The notes: generated by a model from the letters alone, not told the origin. DNA of 64,000 nt from Hyphomicrobiales bacterium (GCA_002869065.1 PKTR01000003.1:1-64000), one strand, 5' to 3'; shown: positions 1-19,590, numbered from the stretch's first letter. Numbers and translations are program-made.

Positions 1-96
1 GATCGCCGCCGTCAGCGTCGTCTTGCCATGGTCAACGTGACCAACCGTTCCGATGTTCACATGCGGCTTCGTCCGCTCAAACTTCGCTTTCGCCAT
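1..96 (-). CDS. tuf: Elongation factor Tu, N-terminal fragment (second tuf copy, cut by window edge)
   Basis: This is the first 32 codons of EF-Tu, the GTPase that brings aminoacyl-tRNA to the ribosome; the rest lies left of the window. The fragment holds the G1 loop GHVDHGKT. It is the last visible gene of the rpsL-rpsG-fusA-tuf unit and follows fusA after about 50 nt, with a GGAG ribosome site before the ATG at 94-96. Bases 1-99 are identical to 17041-17139 at the start of the complete tuf gene and diverge immediately upstream, so the two copies are kept alike, probably by gene conversion. Confidence 0.96.
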   Translation of the reverse strand, partial: MAKAKFERTKPHVNIGTVGHVDHGKTTLTAAI

Positions 97-146
97 CGGA
101 GTACTCCGTTCTCTCTCTAGCGTCTTAAACCTGGGCTCCGTACGCC

Positions 147-2222
147 TTACGCGTAACGGGCCTGAACCTCATCGGCCACCGCTTGCGGGACCTGCTCGTA
201 GTGATCGAAGACCATCGAATACTGCGCCCGACCCTGGCTCATCGAGCGCAGGGAGTTGACGTAGCCAAACATATTGGCCAGCGGCACCATCGCACTGACA
301 ACCGTGACGATACCGCGGTTTTCCGTGCCCGTGATCTGACCGCGCCGCGAGTTCAGGTCGCCGATCACGTCGCCCATGTACTCTTCCGGCGTCACCACTT
401 CGACCTTCATCATCGGCTCGAGCAGCTTCGGACCGGCCTTGTGGATGCCTTCGCGGAACGCAGCGCGCGACGCGATTTCGAACGCCAGCACGCTGGAGTC
501 CACGTCGTGGTAGGCACCGTCGATCAGCGTCACCTTGACGTCGACCATCGGGAAGCCAGCCAGCACACCGGACGTCATCACACTCTCGACGCCCTTCTGA
601 ACGCCCGGGATGTATTCCCGCGGAACGTTGCCGCCGACGATCTTCGACTCGAACTGGAAACCAGCACCGGCTTCACCCGGCTCGAGCACGATCTTGACCC
701 GCGCGAACTGACCGGAACCACCGGTCTGCTTCTTGTGGGTGTAATCGACTTCGGCCTGCTTGGTGATCGTCTCGCGATAGGCCACCTGGGGCTGACCGAT
801 ATTGGCTTCGACCTTGAATTCGCGCTTCATGCGATCGACGAGAATGTCGAGATGAAGCTCGCCCATGCCGGCCATGATCGTCTGGCCCGACTCTTCGTCG
901 GTCTTGACGCGGAAGGACGGGTCTTCGGCGGCCAGGCGGTTGAGCGCAATGCCCATCTTCTCCTGGTCGGCCTTGGTCTTCGGCTCGATCGCGATCTCGA
1001 TGACCGGATCCGGGAATTCCATGCGCTCGAGGATCACCGGCTTCAGCGGGTCGCACAGCGTGTCACCCGTGGTGGTGTCCTTGAGGCCTGCGATCGCGAC
1101 GATGTCGCCCGCATAGGCTTCCTTGATGTCTTCGCGGTGGTTCGAGTGCATCTGCAGCATACGGCCGATGCGCTCGCGCTTTTCCTTGACCGAGTTCAGC
1201 AGCGAAATGCCGGTCTCGAGCTTGCCCGAATAGATGCGCGCGAAGGTCAAGGAACCGACGAACGGGTCGTTCATGATCTTGAACGCCAACATCGAAAGCG
1301 GCTCGTCGTCGCTCGACTTGCGAACGGTCTCTTCTTCGGTCTTGGCGTCGATACCGCGGATCGCCGGAACCTCAACCGGGGACGGCAGGAAATCGACGAC
1401 AGCATCGAGAAGCGGCTGTACACCCTTGTTCTTGAACGCGGTGCCGCAAAGGATCGGCACGAACATGTTCTGACAGGTGCCCTTGCGGATCAGCGCCTTG
1501 AGCGTTTCCACACTCGGCTCTTCACCTTCGAGGTAGGCTTCCATCGCGGCTTCGTCGATCTCGACCGCAGTCTCGATCATCTTCTCGCGATATTCAACGG
1601 CCTTGTCGGCGAGATCGGCCGGAATGTCTTCCTCGTGGAATTTCGCGCCAAGCGACTCCTCGTCCCAGACAATGGCCTTCATCTTGATCAGATCGACGCA
1701 ACCGCGGAATTCGGACTCAGCGCCGATCGGCAGCTGCAGCACCATCGGGGTCGCGCCGAGACGCTTCACGATCATGTCGAGGCAGCGGTAGTAGTCGGCG
1801 CCGATCTTGTCCATCTTGTTGACGAAGATCATCCGCGGGACTTTGTACTTGTCGGCCTGGCGCCAAACCGTTTCGGTCTGCGGTTCGACACCGGCGTTGG
1901 CGTCGAGAAGCGCGATCGCGCCATCGAGAACACGCAGCGAGCGCTCGACTTCAATGGTGAAGTCGACGTGGCCCGGAGTGTCGATGATGTTCAGGCGCTT
2001 GCCGTTCCACGACGTGGTGGTGGCGGCAGAGGTGATCGTGATGCCACGCTCCTGCTCCTGCTCCATCCAGTCCATGGTAGCGGCGCCGTCATGAACTTCG
2101 CCGATCTTGTGCGAACGACCCGTGTAAAAAAGGATGCGCTCGGTCGTTGTCGTCTTGCCGGCATCAATGTGAGCCATGATGCCGAAGTTGCGATAATCTT
2201 CGATGGGATGGGTGCGCGACAT
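147..2222 (-). CDS. fusA: Elongation factor G
   Basis: EF-G is the cytoplasmic GTPase that drives translocation of tRNA and mRNA on the ribosome and helps recycle ribosomes. The 691-residue product is full length. It begins [20 protein letters not shown] and shows the GTPase motifs AHIDAGKTT (G1, near residue 17), DTPGH (G3) and NKMD (G4), followed by the expected domains II to V. It sits between rpsG (24-nt gap) and a second tuf, the classic str-operon order. I see no truncation or frameshift. The paralogue EF-G2 is unlikely given this operon context. Confidence 0.98.
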   Translation of the reverse strand: MSRTHPIEDYRNFGIMAHIDAGKTTTTERILFYTGRSHKIGEVHDGAATMDWMEQEQERGITITSAATTTSWNGKRLNIIDTPGHVDFTIEVERSLRVLDGAIALLDANAGVEPQTETVWRQADKYKVPRMIFVNKMDKIGADYYRCLDMIVKRLGATPMVLQLPIGAESEFRGCVDLIKMKAIVWDEESLGAKFHEEDIPADLADKAVEYREKMIETAVEIDEAAMEAYLEGEEPSVETLKALIRKGTCQNMFVPILCGTAFKNKGVQPLLDAVVDFLPSPVEVPAIRGIDAKTEEETVRKSSDDEPLSMLAFKIMNDPFVGSLTFARIYSGKLETGISLLNSVKEKRERIGRMLQMHSNHREDIKEAYAGDIVAIAGLKDTTTGDTLCDPLKPVILERMEFPDPVIEIAIEPKTKADQEKMGIALNRLAAEDPSFRVKTDEESGQTIMAGMGELHLDILVDRMKREFKVEANIGQPQVAYRETITKQAEVDYTHKKQTGGSGQFARVKIVLEPGEAGAGFQFESKIVGGNVPREYIPGVQKGVESVMTSGVLAGFPMVDVKVTLIDGAYHDVDSSVLAFEIASRAAFREGIHKAGPKLLEPMMKVEVVTPEEYMGDVIGDLNSRRGQITGTENRGIVTVVSAMVPLANMFGYVNSLRSMSQGRAQYSMVFDHYEQVPQAVADEVQARYA

Positions 2223-2246
2223 GACGGTGTGCTCTCGACCTTCGAA

Positions 2247-3127
<881 letters not shown>

Positions 3128-3552
3128 GCCTGCCTTCCCGTACTTCCGCCTATCGATCTCACGTGATGACTCACGCGAACGAACGAGCGCCATTTCCTCA
3201 GGTTCCCCGAGAGAAGGCGCTCACAACGAACAGAGGATCACGTGCCTTTAAGGCCGCGATCGTGCGTTCGACTTGTTTCCAATTTGAACGCGACACCGTC
3301 TGAACTGCCTTGGTTCTCTTCGTGTCGAAGCGAACGCTGCGAATTCACCGCGTGTCGTGAAAGTGGGCGGAACATATGCGTATCTCTGCGGTGCGTCAAC
3401 AGCCGACGTGAACTTTTTTGAAAGACTTCGCCGTAACCAGCGGCTGTCGACGCCAACTCAACGCTATTTACCGCAAATCGACGGAAAACCGGGCCGTATC
3501 GGGCAGCATACCGCGCCACCCCCGCCGACCTGCACCTGAATGCCGGGAATTC
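3128..3552. other. Non-coding leader/spacer between rpsL and the rpoC terminator
   Basis: No convincing gene is present. The stretch holds the str-operon promoter (3371-3399) and an inferred untranslated leader of about 235 nt to the rpsL start codon. Open frames here look random in composition and lack good ribosome sites. Confidence 0.7.
3371..3399 (-). promoter_or_regulatory. Sigma70-type promoter for rpsL-rpsG-fusA-tuf
   Basis: On the minus strand there is a -35 TTGACG (3394-3399), a 17-nt spacer and a -10 TATGTT (3371-3376). This is a good match to the housekeeping consensus, correctly placed between the rpoC terminator and rpsL. Transcription would start near 3364. It separates the str unit from the upstream rpoBC transcript. 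Confidence 0.7.
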
Positions 3553-3593
3553 AAAAAGAAAAACGGCGGCGATGAGGTGTCATCGCCGCCGTT
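3553..3593 (-). terminator. Rho-independent terminator after rpoC
   Basis: A perfect 14-bp stem (3562-3575 with 3580-3593) and a 4-nt loop are followed on the minus strand by a T-rich run (TTTTTCTTTTTGA). It lies about 95 nt past the rpoC stop codon and should end the rpoBC transcript. Confidence 0.9.
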
Positions 3594-3687
3594 GAATGTT
3601 TGCCGGATACCGAGTCGAACCAGAAAACGACTCGAATCTGTCGTCAAAGCGCGGGAATCATTTAGTGATTCTCGCCTGCCCCGATTC

Positions 3688-7893
<4,206 letters not shown>

Positions 7894-7999
7894 CGGCTCT
7901 GTCTCCTTCGCTGCGGTTGCCGGTGCCATCCGCCGCTCGTCTGGCACCCACCGCGCTCATCGCAAAATTGAAATCGTCGAAATCCGGCGACGCGGAGGA

Positions 8000-12142
<4,143 letters not shown>

Positions 12143-12270
12143 TCTCGCTCCTCGCATCGCCCAAAAAGGGAAGGCTGTCCGGGTGACCGCTCCGGCGCGG
12201 CGCGCCTCGGTCATCGGGATAGCCCTCACTCGGAGGACTGTGTCATACCGCCCCCTCCGGGACGGACGAA

Positions 12271-12298
12271 GCTCCGGAGGGCCTTTGCCCTCCGGAGC
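12271..12298 (-). promoter_or_regulatory. Hairpin in the rplL-rpoB spacer, probable attenuator or RNA processing site
   Basis: A perfect 12-bp GC-rich stem (12271-12282 with 12287-12298) has a 4-nt loop and no T-run after it on the minus strand. The rplL-rpoB junction carries a partial attenuator and an RNase III site in E. coli; by position this hairpin may set the ratio of ribosomal protein to polymerase output. The role is inferred. Confidence 0.55.
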
Positions 12299-12323
12299 CG
12301 TATTCATGTCAAGCAGGCGAAAC

Positions 12324-12704
12324 CTACTTGAGCTCGACGGTGGCGCCAGCCTCTTCGAGCTTCTTCTTGAGTTCTTCGGCTTCGTCCTTGGACGCGCCTT
12401 CCTTGACCGCCTTCGGAGCGCCTTCAACGAGATCCTTGGCTTCCTTGAGGCCGAGGCCCGTGATCGCACGGACTTCCTTAATCACGTTGATCTTCTTGTC
12501 GCCGGCCGAGGCCAGGATGACGTCGAATTCGGTCTTTTCTTCAGCAGCAGCAGCATCGCCACCGGCAGCACCGCCGACAGCCGCGACCGCGACCGGAGCA
12601 GCCGCGGAGACGCCCCACTTCTCTTCGAGCATCTTCGACAGCTCAGCCGCTTCCATGACGGTGAGAGCGGAAAGCTCTTCTACGATTTTTTCCAGATCAG
12701 CCAT
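12324..12704 (-). CDS. rplL: 50S ribosomal protein L7/L12
   Basis: L7/L12 is the acidic stalk protein, present in multiple copies per ribosome, that recruits translation factors. The 126-residue product has the N-terminal dimerisation segment ([20 protein letters not shown]), an Ala/Gly-rich hinge (residues ~34-52) and the C-terminal factor-binding domain ending in GATVELK. The ribosome site is modest (GATAGG). It follows rplJ by 54 nt and is probably co-translated from the same regulated message. Confidence 0.98.
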   Translation of the reverse strand: MADLEKIVEELSALTVMEAAELSKMLEEKWGVSAAAPVAVAAVGGAAGGDAAAAEEKTEFDVILASAGDKKINVIKEVRAITGLGLKEAKDLVEGAPKAVKEGASKDEAEELKKKLEEAGATVELK

Positions 12705-12758
12705 TGTATTGGTTACCTATCAGTTCGAACCGTTGTTATACGTTTTGTCCTTACGGCC

Positions 12759-13277
12759 TCACGCCGCGTTGCCCTTTTCAGCATAAGCCGACAGCACACG
12801 GGCGACCTGACCGCCAGGCGCCGAAAGCACCTGTGCGATACGCGTCGCGGGCGTGCTGATCATGCCGACCAGCTTGGCGCGGAGTTCGTCGATCGACGGC
12901 ATCGAGGCGAGCGCCTTGACACCTTCTGCATCGAGATTGGTCGTACCGAGCGCACCGCCCAGAACAACGAGCTTGTCGTTGGCCTTGGCGAAGTCCGAAA
13001 CCACCTTCGGAGCCGCAACCGGATCGTCCGAATAGGCGATGACGGTCGGACCCTCGAAAAGGTCGGTAATGTGCTCGATCTCCGTGCCCTTGAGGGCAAG
13101 CTTGACGAGGCGGTTCTTGGCCACTTTGACGGATCCACCCGCCGCCCGCATTTTCGACCGGAGGTCGGTCATCTTGGCGACGTCGAGACCCGCATAGTGG
13201 GCAACGACTACAACGCCGGCGCCCGTAAACACCTCGTTGAGCGCCGCAACGAGCTCTTGTTTTTCAGCTCTTTCCAC
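12759..13277 (-). CDS. rplJ: 50S ribosomal protein L10
   Basis: L10 anchors the L7/L12 stalk to 23S rRNA and is the usual autogenous repressor of rplJL. I choose the GTG at 13275-13277, giving 172 residues beginning [17 protein letters not shown], because GGAGAGG lies 4 nt upstream and the protein start then matches the family. A GTG four codons earlier (13289) has no ribosome site; its codons form the Shine-Dalgarno of the chosen start. The gene is preceded by a 346-nt leader with L10-leader-like structure. Confidence 0.93.
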   Translation of the reverse strand: MERAEKQELVAALNEVFTGAGVVVVAHYAGLDVAKMTDLRSKMRAAGGSVKVAKNRLVKLALKGTEIEHITDLFEGPTVIAYSDDPVAAPKVVSDFAKANDKLVVLGGALGTTNLDAEGVKALASMPSIDELRAKLVGMISTPATRIAQVLSAPGGQVARVLSAYAEKGNAA

Positions 13278-13459
13278 GTGCCTCTCCACAAATGACGGTC
13301 GGGCGAGCCCGTCCGTCGGTTGCCTTTGCCGCCGCTCCCGCCGCTACATGCGCATAGGGAACCGGCGACGCTCACATGCCTGCCCCCTTGGCGCGCGATA
13401 CGGCAACGCAAAGGCTCAACGGATCGAACCGGATACGGAGGCGAACCTCCTGCAATCGG

Positions 13460-13530
13460 CTCTCTCCCGTCTCATGCAGGCCCGGTAGGCTTAAGCGGCT
13501 TGCGCCACACCTGCAGTCTCGGACAGGTTC
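13460..13530 (-). ncRNA. rplJ leader element, probable L10 autoregulatory RNA
   Basis: The rplA-rplJ spacer (13278-13623) has no gene. On the minus strand its centre carries a CTGCAGG arm pairing with CCTGCATGAGACGGG, with a small inner GGC/GCC stem, which resembles the conserved core of the L10 leader bound by L10-L12 in many bacteria. The distance to the rplJ start (~190 nt) and the position between rplA and rplJ fit. I cannot run a covariance model, so the family call is by resemblance and context. Confidence 0.55.
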
Positions 13531-13623
13531 GGCCCCGCACCGCCCCGGCTGCTGCCGGCATGGCTTGGAGCCTTCCCGCCCGAACCCATAAGGACCCGGG
13601 CGGTAATTCTCGGGTACCGGGGC

Positions 13624-14322
13624 TTAGCCGCCCAGCACGGTACCGATATCGACACGGATACCCGGGCCCATGGTCGAGGAAATCGCCATGCGCTGCATGT
13701 AGGTACCCTTGGCGCCGGTCGGCTTCGCCTTGGAAACCGCATCGGTCAGCGCCTTGATGTTCTCGATCAGCGCGTCCGCGGTGAACGACGCCTTGCCGAC
13801 GCCGGCATGGACGATGCCCGCCTTCTCGACGCGGAACTGGACCGCGCCGCCCTTGGCGTCGTTGACGGCAGCCTTGACGTCGACGGTCACCGTGCCGACC
13901 TTCGGGTTCGGCATCATGCCGCGCGGGCCAAGGATCTTGCCGAGACGGCCGACCAGCGGCATCATGTCCGGCGTCGCGATGCAACGGTCGAAATTGATTT
14001 CGCCCTTCTGCACCTGCTCCATCAGATCTTCCGCACCGACGATGTCGGCACCCGCCGCCGTCGCCTCTTCGGCCTTGTCGCCGCGGGCGAAAACCGCAAC
14101 GCGCACCGTACGGCCGGTGCCGTTCGGCAGCACGCAAACGCCGCGAACCATCTGGTCCGCATGACGCGGATCGACGCCGAGATTAAGCGCAATCTCGATG
14201 GTCTCGTCGAACTTCGTCTTGGCGCGTTCCTTGACCAGGGTCACCGCTTCTTCGAGCGGGTACGCCTTGGTGCGATCGATGCCCTCGAGGGCCGTGCGAA
14301 TCCGCTTACCTGCCTTGGCCAT
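13624..14322 (-). CDS. rplA: 50S ribosomal protein L1
   Basis: L1 forms the mobile L1 stalk that guides deacylated tRNA out of the E site, and it often represses its own operon. The ATG at 14320-14322 gives 232 residues beginning [17 protein letters not shown], the normal length. A longer in-frame version would run 27 codons into rplK and is rejected. Only 4 nt separate it from the rplK stop, so the two are translationally coupled. Confidence 0.97.
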   Translation of the reverse strand: MAKAGKRIRTALEGIDRTKAYPLEEAVTLVKERAKTKFDETIEIALNLGVDPRHADQMVRGVCVLPNGTGRTVRVAVFARGDKAEEATAAGADIVGAEDLMEQVQKGEINFDRCIATPDMMPLVGRLGKILGPRGMMPNPKVGTVTVDVKAAVNDAKGGAVQFRVEKAGIVHAGVGKASFTADALIENIKALTDAVSKAKPTGAKGTYMQRMAISSTMGPGIRVDIGTVLGG

Positions 14323-14326
14323 CAGA

Positions 14327-14755
14327 TTACTCCACCACCTCGAGGCCCATCGAACGGGCCGAGCCTTCAACCATGCGCATCGCCGATTCAACCGACGCCG
14401 CATTCAGATCCTTCATCTTCGCTTCAGCGATCTCGCGCACCTGCGCGGAAGTCACCGAGCCGGCGACCGTGCGGCCCGGGGCAGTCGAGCCCTTCGGCAG
14501 CTTGGCGGCCTTCTTCAGGAAGTGGCTGACCGGCGGGGTCTTGATCTCGAACGAGAACGACTTGTCCGTGTAGTACGTGATCACGCACGGGCACGGCGCA
14601 CCCTTCTCGATATCCTGGCTCTGCGCGTTGAACGCCTTGCAGAATTCCATGATGTTCAGACCGCGCTGACCGAGCGCGGGACCGATCGGCGGCGACGGCG
14701 TTGCCGACCCCGCAGGCACCTGAAGCTTCAGGAACCCTTGTACTTTCTTCGCCAT
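14327..14755 (-). CDS. rplK: 50S ribosomal protein L11
   Basis: L11 sits at the GTPase-associated centre of the large subunit and is needed for the RelA stringent response. The 142-residue product begins [20 protein letters not shown] and contains the proline-rich [20 protein letters not shown] signature of the N-terminal domain. A GGGAGA ribosome site precedes the ATG. It is followed at once by rplA. The 183-nt spacer to nusG upstream shows no gene. Confidence 0.98.
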   Translation of the reverse strand: MAKKVQGFLKLQVPAGSATPSPPIGPALGQRGLNIMEFCKAFNAQSQDIEKGAPCPCVITYYTDKSFSFEIKTPPVSHFLKKAAKLPKGSTAPGRTVAGSVTSAQVREIAEAKMKDLNAASVESAMRMVEGSARSMGLEVVE

Positions 14756-14938
14756 TTCATGTCTCCCATATCAGGCACCGGAACGACCGGCTTTGGAAGT
14801 GGGCGGTGCGGCCGTCAGACGGCGGCGAAACCGTCTCGTACCTCCCGCCCCTTTGCGAACGAGCGCCTCATGACGAAGCGCGTGCGCCCGGCTCTTTTCG
14901 GCACTCCGGCTGAACCGGACCGCCCGGACGGCGACAGC

Positions 14939-15469
14939 CTACAGCTTGTCGACCTGCCCGTATTCCAGCTCGACCGGGGTCGCCCGGCCGAAAATCGAAA
15001 CCGCAACCTTGAGCCGCGCGCGCTCTTCGTCGACTTCCTCGACGACGCCGCTGAACGAGGCAAACGGACCGTCCGACACGCGGACCTGCTCGCCGACCTC
15101 GAAGCTGATCGACGGCTTCGGCCGATCGACGCCTTCCTGCACCTGATGCAGGATGCGATCCGCTTCGGTATCCGAAATCGGGATCGGCTTCTTGTCGGCA
15201 CCGAGGAAGCCGGTCACCTTCGGCGTATTCTTGATCAGGTGATAAGCCTCGTCGGTGAGGTCGACCTTGACCAGAACGTAGCCCGGGAAGAACTTGCGCT
15301 CGGCGTCCACCTTGCGGCCGCGGCGCACTTCGACGACCTTCTCGGTCGGAACCAGCACAGCCTCGAACAGATCGCCAAGACCCGTCGCGTCGGCTTTTTC
15401 CCGAATGGATTCCGCCACCTTCTTTTCGAAATTCGAATAAGCGTGGACGATGTACCAACGCTTGGCCAT
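14939..15469 (-). CDS. nusG: Transcription termination/antitermination factor NusG
   Basis: NusG binds RNA polymerase to suppress pausing and links it to Rho or to ribosomal protein S10. The 176-residue protein begins MAKRWYIVHAYSNFEKKVAE, with the N-terminal polymerase-binding (NGN) domain to about residue 115 and a C-terminal KOW domain (GPFASFSGVVEEVD). It follows secE by 36 nt in the universal secE-nusG-rplK order. Confidence 0.98.
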   Translation of the reverse strand: MAKRWYIVHAYSNFEKKVAESIREKADATGLGDLFEAVLVPTEKVVEVRRGRKVDAERKFFPGYVLVKVDLTDEAYHLIKNTPKVTGFLGADKKPIPISDTEADRILHQVQEGVDRPKPSISFEVGEQVRVSDGPFASFSGVVEEVDEERARLKVAVSIFGRATPVELEYGQVDKL

Positions 15470-15505
15470 GATCGTCTAATCCCTGAATTCCATAAAGCCG
15501 CAGCT

Positions 15506-15703
15506 TTAGCCGCCAATGCCGAGCAGCAAACTGATTCCAAAACCCAGCAACTGATCAACGAGCAGGAAGAAAATCGACGCGATGAACACCATCACGAACA
15601 CCATGACGGTGGTGATGGCGGTCTCACGACGGGTCGGCCACGTCACTTTGGCCGTTTCCGCCCGGACTTGCTGGAAAAATGCTATCGGATTGGTCTTTGC
15701 CAT
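15506..15703 (-). CDS. secE: Preprotein translocase subunit SecE
   Basis: SecE is the small inner-membrane subunit that clamps SecY in the protein-export channel. I start it at 15701-15703 (MAKTNPIAFFQQVRAETAKV) with AGGA upstream, giving 65 residues with a single membrane segment (about residues 29-58), typical of the short alphaproteobacterial form. An in-frame start 18 codons earlier is not supported. It lies between tRNA-Trp and nusG. Confidence 0.95.
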   Translation of the reverse strand: MAKTNPIAFFQQVRAETAKVTWPTRRETAITTVMVFVMVFIASIFFLLVDQLLGFGISLLLGIGG

Positions 15704-15780
15704 ACGATCCTGGCCCATTACAGCGCAACGGGCGCGCGGACATGATCCACGCGCCACAATCAGGCTTAATTAAACCCTGA

Positions 15781-15803
15781 GGAACGACTTATTAAGACGT
15801 TCC
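15781..15803. repeat. Short palindrome between tRNA-Trp and secE
   Basis: GGAACG and CGTTCC arms with complementary CTTA/TTAAG inner bases form a 23-nt near-perfect palindrome just 3' of tRNA-Trp on the minus strand. It could be a processing hairpin for the tRNA or a weak attenuator ahead of secE. No T-run follows. The function is unproven. Confidence 0.35.
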
Positions 15804-15836
15804 GTATGATTCCGCAACCCCATCGGGACGGAAGAT

Positions 15837-15912
15837 TGGCAGGGGCAGAGGGACTCGAACCCCCGGCCTACGGTTTTGGAGACCGTCGCTCTACCAGCTG
15901 AGCTATACCCCT
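15837..15912 (-). tRNA. tRNA-Trp (CCA anticodon)
   Basis: The full cloverleaf is visible: acceptor arm AGGGGTA/TGCCCCT, D-arm AGCTCAGCTGGTAGAGC, anticodon loop CTCCAAA with anticodon CCA, T-arm GGGGGTTCGAGTCCCTC, discriminator G and an encoded 3' CCA. The gene lies between tuf and secE, a common bacterial arrangement. Confidence 0.96.
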
Positions 15913-15923
15913 AAAGGCATCAT

Positions 15924-15950
15924 GGGCGCCGCACCACAAGCGCGGCGCCC
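15924..15950 (-). promoter_or_regulatory. Hairpin between tuf and tRNA-Trp
   Basis: A perfect 9-bp GC stem (15924-15932 with 15942-15950) with a 9-nt loop lies directly after the tuf stop codon. No T-run follows on the minus strand, so it is more likely an mRNA 3'-end stabiliser or processing site than a terminator. Confidence 0.45.
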
Positions 15951-15960
15951 AGATAAGTCA

Positions 15961-17136
<1,176 letters not shown>

Positions 17137-17287
17137 CGGCGTCGCTCTCTCGTTTCGTGTCCAACAACAGAATTGGGCGAAGCCGGCAGTCCACCTCATC
17201 GGCGGAACCCCGAACCACACCCGGATGACCGTTATCTACTCCCGCCCGACATGGCCCGTTTTCCGGTCAGGCGGCTTGGCTGAATGG

Positions 17288-17361
17288 TGGAGCGGGTGAA
17301 GGGAATCGAACCCTCGTCGTCAGCTTGGAAGGCTGCTGCTCTACCATTGAGCTACACCCGC
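17288..17361 (-). tRNA. tRNA-Gly (TCC anticodon)
   Basis: The acceptor GCGGGTG/CACCCGC, D-arm AGCTCAATGGTAGAGC, anticodon loop CTTCCAA (anticodon TCC), T-arm GAGGGTTCGATTCCCTT, discriminator T and encoded CCA are all present. It is co-transcribed between tRNA-Tyr and tuf. Confidence 0.96.
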
Positions 17362-17384
17362 CCGCCGTATGATTTCGGTTCGGA

Positions 17385-17469
17385 TGGTGGAGGGGGTTGG
17401 ATTCGAACCAACGTAGGCATAGCCAACGGGTTTACAGCCCGTCCCCTTTAGCCACTCGGGCACCCCTCC
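17385..17469 (-). tRNA. tRNA-Tyr (GTA anticodon)
   Basis: This is an 85-nt tRNA with a long variable arm. It has acceptor GGAGGGG/CCCCTCC, anticodon loop CTGTAAA (anticodon GTA), T-arm TTGGTTCGAATCCAA, discriminator A and encoded CCA. It is the first gene of the tRNA-tuf transcript. Confidence 0.96.
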
Positions 17470-17548
17470 GAACACCGCCCCGAAACCAGACAAACAGGAT
17501 GGCAAAACGGAAACCTCCCCGCCGCAAAGCGGGGTAATCTGGTGCGCG

Positions 17549-17577
17549 TTTATGGCGGCATGAACCGATGCTGTCAA
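17549..17577 (-). promoter_or_regulatory. Sigma70-type promoter for tRNA-Tyr, tRNA-Gly and tuf
   Basis: On the minus strand TTGACA (17572-17577) and CATAAA (17549-17554) are separated by exactly 17 nt, about 75 nt upstream of tRNA-Tyr. A perfect -35 with optimal spacing fits a strong stable-RNA promoter. The rest of the 17470-17783 spacer contains no gene that I can see. Confidence 0.75.
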
Positions 17578-17783
17578 CACGGTAATTTCGGAAATCCGAT
17601 ACGGAATCGACCTTTCTGGAAAATCGGTTTATGCCTGACGCCCGCCGACAACGGCGACAGCCGGACAAAGCCGGGGTAGCTGACCGAGCCGAGCCGGGAT
17701 TGGCCGGGTTCCTATCGAAAACAGGGGCAACCTCCGGCGCTGCCCGTCGAATCGTTTTCCCGCACAACAAACAGAGCGTTCCC

Positions 17784-18566
17784 ATGACCCGTCCGCCGAG
17801 CAACAATCGCAAACAGCGCCCGCACCGGCGCAAGCCGGGCACGGAAACCGCCGAGGGCGGGCCTGCCCTGCTCTATGGCCTGCACACGGTGGCAAGCGCG
17901 CTTGCCAATCCCGCCCGCACCAAGTTGCGGCTGATCGCCACCCGCAACGCGCTCGCCCGCCTGCCGCAGGAACTGATCCCTGCCGATCTCCCGATCGAGA
18001 TCGTCAACACGCCGAAGGACATCGACCGCCGCGTGACCGCCGACGCTGTCCATCAGGGTGTGCTGCTTGAGGCCGAACCGCTGCCCGAGCGCGACCTGAC
18101 CTCGCTCGGCAAGGCTCGCCTTGTCCTCATCCTCGACCAGACGACCGACCCGCACAATGTCGGCGCGATCATGCGGTCCGCCGCCGCCTTCGCGGTCGAC
18201 GCCATCATCCTGCCGCGCCGTCACAGCGCCAGCGAGACCGGTGTCCTGGCGAAATCCGCCTCCGGCGCGCTCGACCTGGTGCCTCTGATTTCCGTCGGCA
18301 GCCTCGCCGACGCCATCGAACAATTGAAGAAGGAAGGGTTCCTGTGCGTCGGGTTCGACAGCGAGGGACCAAAGCCCTTCGAAGACGTCGACCTGAAAGC
18401 ACCGCTTGCCCTGGTCATGGGCTCCGAGGGCAAGGGTCTTCGTCCGCGCACCCAGGAAGTCTGCAGCGAGTTGGCCCGCCTAGACATGCCCGGCGAGATC
18501 AAGAGCCTGAACGTCTCGAACGCCACCGCGCTCGCGCTCTACATCGCCTCACGCGCGCTTGGGTAA
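17784..18566 (+). CDS. rlmB: 23S rRNA (guanosine-2'-O-)-methyltransferase, SpoU/TrmH family
   Basis: This enzyme methylates a ribose 2'-OH in 23S rRNA (G2251 in RlmB) using S-adenosylmethionine. From the ATG at 17784 it has 260 residues: a basic N-terminal tail, a substrate-binding domain (GLHTVASALANP) and a SPOUT domain with motif 1 (DPHNVGAIMRSAAAF), motif 2 (LVMGSEGKGLR) and motif 3 (SLNVSNATALALY). In-frame sequence continues 51 codons upstream but is low-complexity Arg/Pro-rich and unlikely to be coding. It diverges from the tRNA-tuf unit. RlmB is the best call; another TrmH-family specificity is possible. Confidence 0.88.
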   Translation: MTRPPSNNRKQRPHRRKPGTETAEGGPALLYGLHTVASALANPARTKLRLIATRNALARLPQELIPADLPIEIVNTPKDIDRRVTADAVHQGVLLEAEPLPERDLTSLGKARLVLILDQTTDPHNVGAIMRSAAAFAVDAIILPRRHSASETGVLAKSASGALDLVPLISVGSLADAIEQLKKEGFLCVGFDSEGPKPFEDVDLKAPLALVMGSEGKGLRPRTQEVCSELARLDMPGEIKSLNVSNATALALYIASRALG

Positions 18567-18603
18567 ACCGGACACGGAGCCGGCCTCACGTCCCTAGCCC
18601 TGG

Positions 18604-18635
18604 CAAAAGAAAACGGCGGCCTTTCGGCCGCCGTT
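18604..18635 (-). terminator. Terminator between rlmB and the BA14K-type gene
   Basis: A perfect 10-bp stem with TTTC loop (18612-18635) is followed on the minus strand by TTTTCTTTTG. It lies 47 nt past the stop codon of the minus-strand gene at 18682. It may also slow transcription from rlmB on the other strand, where the tail is weaker (TCTCGT). Confidence 0.8.
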
Positions 18636-18681
18636 CTCGTATCTCGGTCTGCGGCATCAGCCGCTTCGAACCCGCAAGCCG

Positions 18682-19335
18682 TTAGCGGCAGAAGCGCTGC
18701 TTGCCCGGCTTGTAGAAGTAGTAGCCGGAGCGCGGGTTGAAGGTGCGATACTTGCTCGCGCAGTAGGCATACCATTCCGGCGTCCACGGACGCGGAGCGT
18801 CGTAGTAGTAACGCGGCGGTGCGTCGCGATAGACGACCGACGGCAGGACCACGACACCGCCGAGCCACGCATACGGCCACCAGTCACCACGATAGTAGTA
18901 GTAGCGGTGACCACGCCAGTGACGCCACGGACGACCGCCACGCGGCGGACCCCAACGACGCGGCGGACGCGGATAGCGGCGCCACACATTGTGGCGGTTA
19001 CGCCATGCGGCACGATTGCGGAAGCGCGGCGCCGCCCGGTAGGCCCGGCGCGGCCCGTAGGCACGGCCGGCCCGGAAAGCACGACCGCGATAGGCGCGAC
19101 CGCCACCGCGATAGAAGCGGCGGGAGTTCCGCCAGCCGCGATTGTAGCCGCCGGCAACCGGAATAACGTTGGTCGAGCCACGTTCCTGGCTCGTTGCAGC
19201 GGGAGTTCCATTTCGATCAGGCACGAGTGCGCCGGGGGCAGAACCCGGAACAGCAGCCGATGCCACATCGGCCATCGCCACTACCATGACGACACCGAAA
19301 AGATAGGCCACAGCCCGTCCAATCTTCCCAGTCAT
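18682..19335 (-). CDS. BA14K-type secreted protein, Arg/Tyr/Pro-rich
   Basis: The 217-residue protein opens with a signal peptide (residues ~1-27, ending VASA). An extended middle segment is very rich in Arg, Gly, Tyr and Pro, and the C-terminal module reads WTPEWYAYCASKYRTFNPRS and ends QRFCR. That module matches the BA14K family, named for a Brucella 14-kDa immunoreactive, lectin-like antigen. The AACAGGAGATAACCC site supports the start. It ends at a clear terminator and has a paralogue just upstream. It is probably periplasmic or surface exposed; the molecular role is unknown. Confidence 0.82.
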   Translation of the reverse strand: MTGKIGRAVAYLFGVVMVVAMADVASAAVPGSAPGALVPDRNGTPAATSQERGSTNVIPVAGGYNRGWRNSRRFYRGGGRAYRGRAFRAGRAYGPRRAYRAAPRFRNRAAWRNRHNVWRRYPRPPRRWGPPRGGRPWRHWRGHRYYYYRGDWWPYAWLGGVVVLPSVVYRDAPPRYYYDAPRPWTPEWYAYCASKYRTFNPRSGYYFYKPGKQRFCR

Positions 19336-19590
19336 GGGTTATCTCCTGTTTCCTAGAGTTTCAGGGCCCCTTCATTGGAATAGTGCCACAGGAAAGAGGC
19401 GTAATAGCGGCACCTGTGTTCATGTGGCGTTCAGCTTGGAGCACCGCAATCCGCAGTTTTACGCGGTTTTCGACGGTAACCGAGAGGCAAAGAGGTCACC
19501 CGATCCGCCACAATTCGGCGCAATGATCCGGCCGCCGATTACCGGATGCCACACCACGCCGATCGACCTGCGAAATACGCCGAAAACCCG

